Source of the DNA: Aurifilum marmelostoma
Lineage: Eukaryota; Ascomycota; Sordariomycetes; Diaporthales; Cryphonectriaceae
DNA length: 64,000 bases
Direction: 5' to 3'
NCBI GenBank assembly: GCA_027559495.1
Contig: JAMXSV010000006.1
Location: 682,001 to 746,000, forward strand
Shown: positions 59,501 through 64,000 of the stretch, piece after piece
How the letters are laid out: each line of letters begins with the position of its first letter
How positions within the stretch are numbered: the first letter of the stretch is position 1
Position numbers and translations under genes: made by a program
Notes under the pieces: generated by a model
The model's input: only the letters and a program-made list of their open reading frames with translations
What the model was told of the DNA's origin: nothing
Database searches by the model: none

Positions 59501-60098
59501 GGCGCTGGTTGGGAGGCGGCCGCCGGGCAGCAAGCTTCAGGCTGTAGTGAACAAGCTTGGCATGGTTCCGGTCGACCTCTCTTGCCAGGTCGAACAGGGA
59601 GCCCTCGATCCTGTCCAGGGACCAGTCCTGCCTGCGCGGGGTCTGCGCATTGGCGGGAGGAGTGCTCGGCCTCGAACCACCAGCTGGGGCCGGCTGGGGT
59701 GGGGTTCGGGCGACCCGAGGGGCGGTTATGAAGGCGGAGGGTGAGGGCTGGGGAGAGAGGCTCGACAAGGCCGAGCTGTCCTGGACGGACCGGTTGGGGA
59801 CTTGGTCGGCCTTTGATGGGGTAGAGTTGGATTGACCCATCTGGACGGGTGCAGATGGCGCAGGCGGGGGATGTGATGGCGGCGAGGGTTCCGCACCGGC
59901 ACCAGAAGCGCGCGAGGCAGACTCAGAGCGCGGTGGGGCGGCTGCTCGTTCGTGAACTTGGAAATGGCTCTCTGAAAACCGCGGAGCTGTAGTCGATAGA
60001 GAAGGATTGGGTTCGTCTGGCGGATTGGTCCCTTCGCGACGGAACACCATGTCGACGTCGCTGTCGTCCAACGTAAGATCTATCACATCCACATCCAT
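56550..60098 (-). CDS. kmt6: Polycomb H3K27 methyltransferase KMT6/E(z), SET domain
   Basis: Catalytic subunit of a PRC2-like complex that methylates H3K27. One long exon encodes 1,182 residues from the ATG giving MDVDVIDLTLDDSDVD. The open frame continues upstream to 60182 through a possible splice acceptor (GTGCAG, exon edge 60146), so an upstream coding exon is possible. The N-terminal third is disordered. A Cys-rich CXC/pre-SET region (CGKGCPCVDAKLLCDRFCRC through CDPVLCAGCG) starts near residue 640. The SET domain (about 748-880) has EGCGYGLFTAEDI, DEFVIEYLGELI, SRYINHASEADKI and LFFNYGENF. The asparagine of the NHS motif is kept but serine is replaced by alanine. A tail of about 300 residues begins with an Arg/Gly-rich RGG tract (about 900-922), then acidic and basic blocks. 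The stop TAG is followed in frame by the SANT-like sequence. Family call is firm. Confidence 0.92.
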   Translation of the reverse strand: MDVDVIDLTLDDSDVDMVFRREGTNPPDEPNPSLSTTAPRFSESHFQVHERAAAPPRSESASRASGAGAEPSPPSHPPPAPSAPVQMGQSNSTPSKADQVPNRSVQDSSALSSLSPQPSPSAFITAPRVARTPPQPAPAGGSRPSTPPANAQTPRRQDWSLDRIEGSLFDLAREVDRNHAKLVHYSLKLAARRPPPNQRHLSATADLADLRLPALPSDTQQEDTMKVQLKLHKEDKTARVNSGKKKVAYEVTCIKSDRERVPRYRFHHVEISRNVLSPNTTLKFIPHLRDMKDSEEERYRRWINELEAMDAQSGFNVTSSNRSEKASKMLKEETAVELSLYIDRWIKKLGLDNCSKSSLVRYMAAQSENNDKMTPQQKNSIMNMLSDEVASPRAVRAAKMFTDAFNNLWKPTGLTLKDVLVHDETVEAVVENKKLVKDGKPEMEKQGAEQLLDSVESNLLSYTILGCLFCYSHSCEHGDHDRDNHRRPMGVELIGKFGGLMRENLARSLATEPQEKSMNACRNDCWILYQDGNPYFTTTPWDEDEVLLLRGLFIALGATNLHLPCLASALLGRYCWEVYRKIRQLELDDKPLQQLADVDTIPQKIVKSLPWYDRFRKELKQDWQDQLNQHEFTRREIRDPCNHAGPCGKGCPCVDAKLLCDRFCRCTVENCAYKYTGCACGSNGKTCLQQRVAGRPCICVQLNRECDPVLCAGCGALERADPRNAHDSTLHASGCQNVALQRGVSKTVLLGESQIEGCGYGLFTAEDIAQDEFVIEYLGELISHDEGVRREARRGDVFDESSHSSYLFTLLDYEGIWVDAAIYGNLSRYINHASEADKIGRKRVNIIPQILFVNGDFRIKFKALRDIKAGEELFFNYGENFPNLTKQLLDAKDGESRPKRGGGSARGGRGGRGRGGRGRGRGGVKFSAETKRAPVAAVIDDEEDIALDNSALEDQDDEDDDDFNPPRRMRARRRGAAVGARGGRKRKREPVERDDSMDAESESPLPRPRARPRTSGAGRARSRGFARRGGRGGARSGNSNSVTTTAAFVLNEEFESNADEPTDPAPRATPQTILGTPSSRASRNKRRRQVDDDHDEEEFRGAITRSGSSHHSPSLRSPGLRRRPRQIPDSDEDMPDAILEQQLQTPTRRRADTEEGSNEGSSSLDRSQRRRQRPARYRDLEE

Positions 60099-61968
60099 TG
60101 GATCATTGCAAATCCTCCGATCCGACTTTGGTGTTTCTGGTAGGATCTGCACAAAAAAAAAAAAAAAACACAGACAGGGCAACGTCCAACCCCACTGTAG
60201 AGTCGCGACACTAGAGGTGAGGCAAGACGGAGCAACCCATTGCCGAGCCGTGTGTGCCCGGATCGTTCAACAGAATCTCATGCGAGCCTTTCCTTTTTTT
60301 TTATATCTTCCTGGTGGTGTTGGTGCTGCCAGGTCGTCTTGATAGAGCGCGCGCGCGTGCCTCAACCAGTAGATCACACTTCAAAGGGCAGCTCAGTATG
60401 ACGGGGAAGCCGACTTTGAGAGGAGTGTGATGGGTTGTGATGACTCGACCAGATGAGGATGAGACCACAATTGTGTCTGAACTCGTAGTGGTGAGGTTGA
60501 TGAGAGAGAAAAGGGCTCGGAGGCGTGAGGCGTGACCAAAAGGATGCGCGCCGGCGGAAACGCGTTTACCTGAAAGTGAAAAGGCTCTTTTGGCAAGGGC
60601 TATGTACAACTGAACTAGGCGGTACAGTGGAAGGGTTAGGGTTATGGGCGTTGTCATATGTCACTCTTTTTGTTAGCAGATGAGGACACACGACTTGCAG
60701 GCAATGGTTGCTCAACAGAGTGTTCCAGACACAAGCATGGCCATGTCGCAATCTGTTCAATCAGGCTAGAATTTGTGATCAGGGCTTTATATAGGGCCAA
60801 AACGCTGATTTCCCCTGCCTGGGGACCCCAAAGTGATACAATTCGTGATACTATGAAGAGTGAGTGACTGGAACAGTGCACCTCGGGCCAGAGTCTACTG
60901 ACTGATCATAAGATATACTCCCAAATTACTGAAGCACAATGTGATTTGTTGTTCTTAATATTATACCTATATTATGCATTTCATTCTGCAGAGTAGATGT
61001 CGTAGCAGGGGCAGAAAAGGCAAACAGCAGCAGTCAGTCCCTCTCTGCACTAGTGATGATGATGACGACTCGATGGCGTCCACTCTCTCTCTCTGTCTCT
61101 CTGTCTCTTGGGATATGACCTCTGATCTCACTGTTGAGACAGCAGCCTGTCTATAGGTTCAGAACAATGTTGTTCACATCAGATGAGAAGCCTTTCAGAA
61201 ACAGCCCGAGAAGAAACCTGAAACGATTCATCATACCACATACATAGCACCAGTATAGATAGACCACCCAAGCAAGAGGACCCTCATTCAAGTGCCGGGA
61301 ATGGATCCTGACAACAAAAAGTTGATGCAGGGTCGCTGCAGGGGGGAGGCTGGGAATACGCTGAGGCCTGGTGAAAAAGGGGAAATCTGTGGTGGGCCAC
61401 AGGCCAGAAGCAGCATCCAGGTCTGGGGGGGACGAGACTTGTTTTGGAAGCACGCCGTTGCAGCGCCATGCAGCGCACAGAGAGGAATGCTACGACATCA
61501 GCAGGCGCTAGCAGCTCCCAAGCGTACGCTAGAGCTGAGCCCGCCGCCCCGGGGCCAAATGAGATGACGTCGTTGTCTTCGATTTGTCTTCAGCTTCGCG
61601 CCCGTGTCGTCTGCAAACAAAAAGACCATCCCACTCCCAGGCCCTCACCGACGTGTCCATCCGCATCCTCCTCCTCTTTCCGGTCATACCGTTGTCATAT
61701 CATCAACCTACCACTCTAACAGAAGCCGTGTCTACTACCCCTGGTCTTAACCGACGGTGGTATCGTCATTTTTTCTTTTTCCTTTTTTCTTTTTTTATCC
61801 TGCAGCATTCTCCTGAATTGACCTTACACAGCAAAGTATCATTGCACGACCGACCTCGCAGACCAGGATACAATCATACCAGAGCACACACACACATACA
61901 CACACACACCCCACCTTTCTCCCCTGTCTGCCCATCATCTACCTTTCCGCCGTCGCCCACCGCCCACC
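60099..61968. other. divergent promoter region of KMT6 and PIL1, no gene seen
   Basis: It contains the possible KMT6 leader intron acceptor at 60147-60149 preceded by a T run (A run of 16 on the plus strand near 60153-60168). A T-rich tract and an AC repeat (about 61887-61908) lie just upstream of the PIL1 start. No coding frame with known content. Confidence 0.55.
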
Positions 61969-63443
61969 ATGCATCGCACGTATTCTATGCGCCAGACGAG
62001 GGCGCCCACTGCGTCCCAGATACAGGTGAGCTCCTCCCGCCGCCGGACACTACGCCTACAGAGGGAGAGGAGAAGAAGAAGAAGAAGAGAGGTGGAGGAA
62101 GAAACGAAAAGAAAAAGTATATATAATTAAACATGCTGTCACCAGAACCCTCCTCCGCCTCCCTCCACCACCAAGTCTGGCCGTCTCTTCGGCCGAGGTG
62201 GATTCGGTAAGTTCGGGAACTTGAGCCTCGTCATTGTACTACAGTGACCTTGAATATTAGTTCAACCACTCGCGATGATTTTTGTAACTCATCGATTGTT
62301 GGGTTGACAGGACATCTAGGTCATGCCCTCCGCGCTCGGACGGCCGGCGCATACGGCCCGGACCTGGCAAAGAAGCTGTCGCAGCTCGTCAAGATGGAGA
62401 AGAACGTCATGCGCAGCCTCGAGACTGTCGCCAAGGAGCGAATGGAAGTTGCTGTATGTCCTCATCATGAGGCCTGCCCCCATCCCACTTCACAATTTTG
62501 TCTCTTCTTGCCATCTGACCCCGTGATCTCAGCAACAACTCTCCATCTGGGGTGAAGCCTGCGACGAAGACGTTTCCGATGTTACCGACAAGCTTGGTGT
62601 CTTGCTCTACGAGATCGGCGAGCTCGAGGACCAATACGTCGACCGCTACGACCAGTACCGAGTGACCATCAAGAGCATCAGGAATATCGAGGCCTCAGTA
62701 CAGCCCAGCCGAGACAGTGAGCAGCGCCCCCCCCCCCCTCCTGGAGTCTTCATCTGTACAGCAGCGGCTGCTCCATGTTTGTGCGCGCATGTGCTGACAC
62801 CGTAGCAGGAAAGCAGAAGATCACGGACCAGATCGCCCAGCTGAAGTACAAGGAGCCGAACTCGCCCAAGATCGTCGTCCTCGAGCAGGAACTCGTCCGC
62901 GCCGAGGCCGAGTCGCTGGTGGCCGAGGCACAGCTCTCCAACATAACGCGCGAGAAGATCAAGGCCGCCTACACATACCAGTTCGACGCCCTGCGCGAGC
63001 ACTGCGAGAAGGTGGCCATCATCGCCGGCTACGGAAAGCACCTCCTCGAGCTGATCGACGACACCCCCGTCACCCCAGGCGAGACCCGTGCGGCCTATGA
63101 TGGATACGAGGCTAGCAAGGCTATTATCCAGGACTGCGAGGACGCTCTTACGAACTGGGTTACGCAGAACGCTGCCGTCAGCTCCAAGCTCTCGGTGCGC
63201 GCCCGAACCCTCTCCACCCGGCGCCGGAACAACATCAAGGCACGCAGCGAGGGCGGCCACGACCTGTCGGGTCAGGACGCCCCGCTTCATGATCGGGACT
63301 CCTGGGTGCCAGCAGGACAGCACAAGGGCGAGTACGATAACTCGGAGGATGAAGACGAGGACGAGGAAGACGAGATCGCCGGCAGCGACAACGGGCTCAA
63401 TGGGGAACATCGGGGACGCACACACGAGGCCATCGCAGCGTGA
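61969..63443 (+). CDS. pil1: PIL1/LSP1-type eisosome BAR protein
   Basis: Core eisosome component that forms BAR-domain scaffolds under plasma-membrane furrows (MCC domains). Five exons: 61969-62025, 62146-62206, 62311-62453, 62533-62716 and 62809-63443, introns 120, 104, 79 and 92 bp, all GT-AG with matching phases; 359 residues. The ATG sits in a CACCATGC context and gives MHRTYSMRQTRAPTASQ. Family blocks are GRLFGRGGFG, LAKKLSQLVKMEKNVMRSLE, QLSIWGEACDEDVSDVTDKL, EDQYVDRYDQYRVTIKSIRN, KQKITDQIAQLKYKEPNSPK and FDALREHCEKVAIIAGYGKH. A basic SVRARTLSTRRR segment and an acidic D/E-rich tail end the protein. The acceptor of the last intron is TAGCAG, so two acceptors three bases apart are possible. 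Serines near the N-terminus fit Pkh-type regulation in the family, which is not visible in sequence. Confidence 0.95.
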
Positions 63444-63892
63444 GGTGGGCTGCTACCCCTTCTCGGGAAAAGGGCAGTGAGACCAAACTAGATGAGCCGA
63501 CGACGATTTAAAACTTAATGTTCTAATGACGGCACTACATAATATGGAAACAATTGCGCCATGACGGCATACACACCGGACAAACCTGCAAAGAAGGCAT
63601 AGGGGCTACCAGGTTTTCTGCGGACGGGCAATACAACAAGGATAGGGGGCACGCGGGCGGCAACAAATTGGGCGGCAATCTATCTATGATGGATGATTTT
63701 TTTTGTTGTTTTTTCCTTTCCTTTTGTTTTTCGAAGTATATCCGTTGTATTATAGTGTTAAGCAGCAATATGGACTTTCTGCCCTTCAGAGCAAGCCCAG
63801 ACCTGATCATGTCTTTCAACCTGCGTATGGGTATATATGTTCTTCTGACCACCTCTAACATCTCTTCCTCTCTCTCGTGCTTTCTTCTCACC
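63444..63892. other. intergenic between convergent genes, no gene seen
   Basis: 3' flanks of PIL1 (+) and the LSM-type gene (-). Nothing else recognised; a 118-codon minus-strand frame here (63535-63891) is rich in Lys/Glu/Arg low complexity and lies in untranslated sequence. Confidence 0.6.
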
Positions 63893-64000
63893 TCATATGG
63901 CGCCTTGAAGCTTCATCTGGCTAGCAAAATCTTCCTTCTCGATCCTCACGATATGCTCTCCGGGGACGACCACCAGCCCCAAGTACCGATGCGACATCTC
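63893..64000 (-). CDS. LSM-domain protein, C-terminal fragment (NAA38/Mak31-like)
   Basis: The final 35 codons of a minus-strand gene run off the window edge. They read MSHRYLGLVVVPGEHIVRI followed by EKEDFASQMKLQGAI and TGA at 63893-63895. The YLGLVVVPGEHIVRIE segment is the fifth-strand Sm2-like end of an LSM fold and resembles the auxiliary NatC subunit NAA38 (Mak31), which helps N-terminal acetylation. The upstream part and true start lie outside the window, so only the family is suggested. Confidence 0.6.
   Translation of the reverse strand, partial: EMSHRYLGLVVVPGEHIVRIEKEDFASQMKLQGAI

Overview
The window is nuclear DNA of a filamentous ascomycete (Pezizomycotina, most likely Sordariomycetes). 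The coding regions are strongly C/G-biased at third positions. They are broken by short GT-AG introns of 56 to 215 bp, several with a CTAAC/CTGAC-like branch sequence just before the acceptor. Intergenic DNA is long, pyrimidine-rich and full of microsatellites and homopolymers. The gene families are all typical of moulds: polarisome SPA2, MARVEL and SUR7 cortex proteins, an eisosome PIL1 protein, a PPZ-type phosphatase and a Polycomb KMT6/E(z) methyltransferase. No CRISPR array, operon or convincing tRNA/rRNA gene was seen.

Layout, left to right: SPA2-like polarity protein (+, 2501-5425); MARVEL-domain membrane protein with a polyQ tail (+, 8581-9748); LigD-type 3'-phosphoesterase domain protein (-, 10044-11532); CAF-1 subunit Cac2/p60 (-, 12334-14855); full-length ABCC-type ABC transporter (+, 18371-23286); a large low-complexity protein with a C-terminal membrane anchor, split by one in-frame TAG (-, 24001-27896); F-box protein (+, 30584-32616); SprT-like zinc metalloprotease with histidine tracts (+, 35159-36937); a 6.5 kb gene-poor stretch; SUR7/PalI-family membrane protein (+, 43412-44596); WDR6/Trm734-like WD40 protein (+, 45474-49458); PPZ-type Ser/Thr phosphatase (+, 52629-54359); a Myb/SANT-like reading frame (-, 55947-56405 or longer); KMT6/E(z) SET-domain H3K27 methyltransferase (-, 56550-60098); PIL1-type eisosome BAR protein (+, 61969-63443); and the C-terminal end of an LSM-type protein resembling NAA38/Mak31 (-, 63893 to the window edge).

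The genes are not a biosynthetic cluster. Three themes recur. MARVEL, SUR7-like and PIL1 belong to the MCC/eisosome plasma-membrane domain, and SPA2 is also cortical. Cac2 and KMT6 act on chromatin. The LigD-type and SprT-like proteins suggest DNA-end or DNA-protein-crosslink repair.

The most unusual signals are two places where a single amber codon is followed, in the same frame, by long protein-like sequence: inside the 24.0-27.9 kb gene and at the end of KMT6, where the downstream frame carries a SANT-like motif. Three other genes (LigD-type, MARVEL, WDR6-like) lose their frame at or near homopolymers or low-complexity tracts. These could be base-calling indels, real lesions or unrecognised introns; the sequence alone cannot decide.
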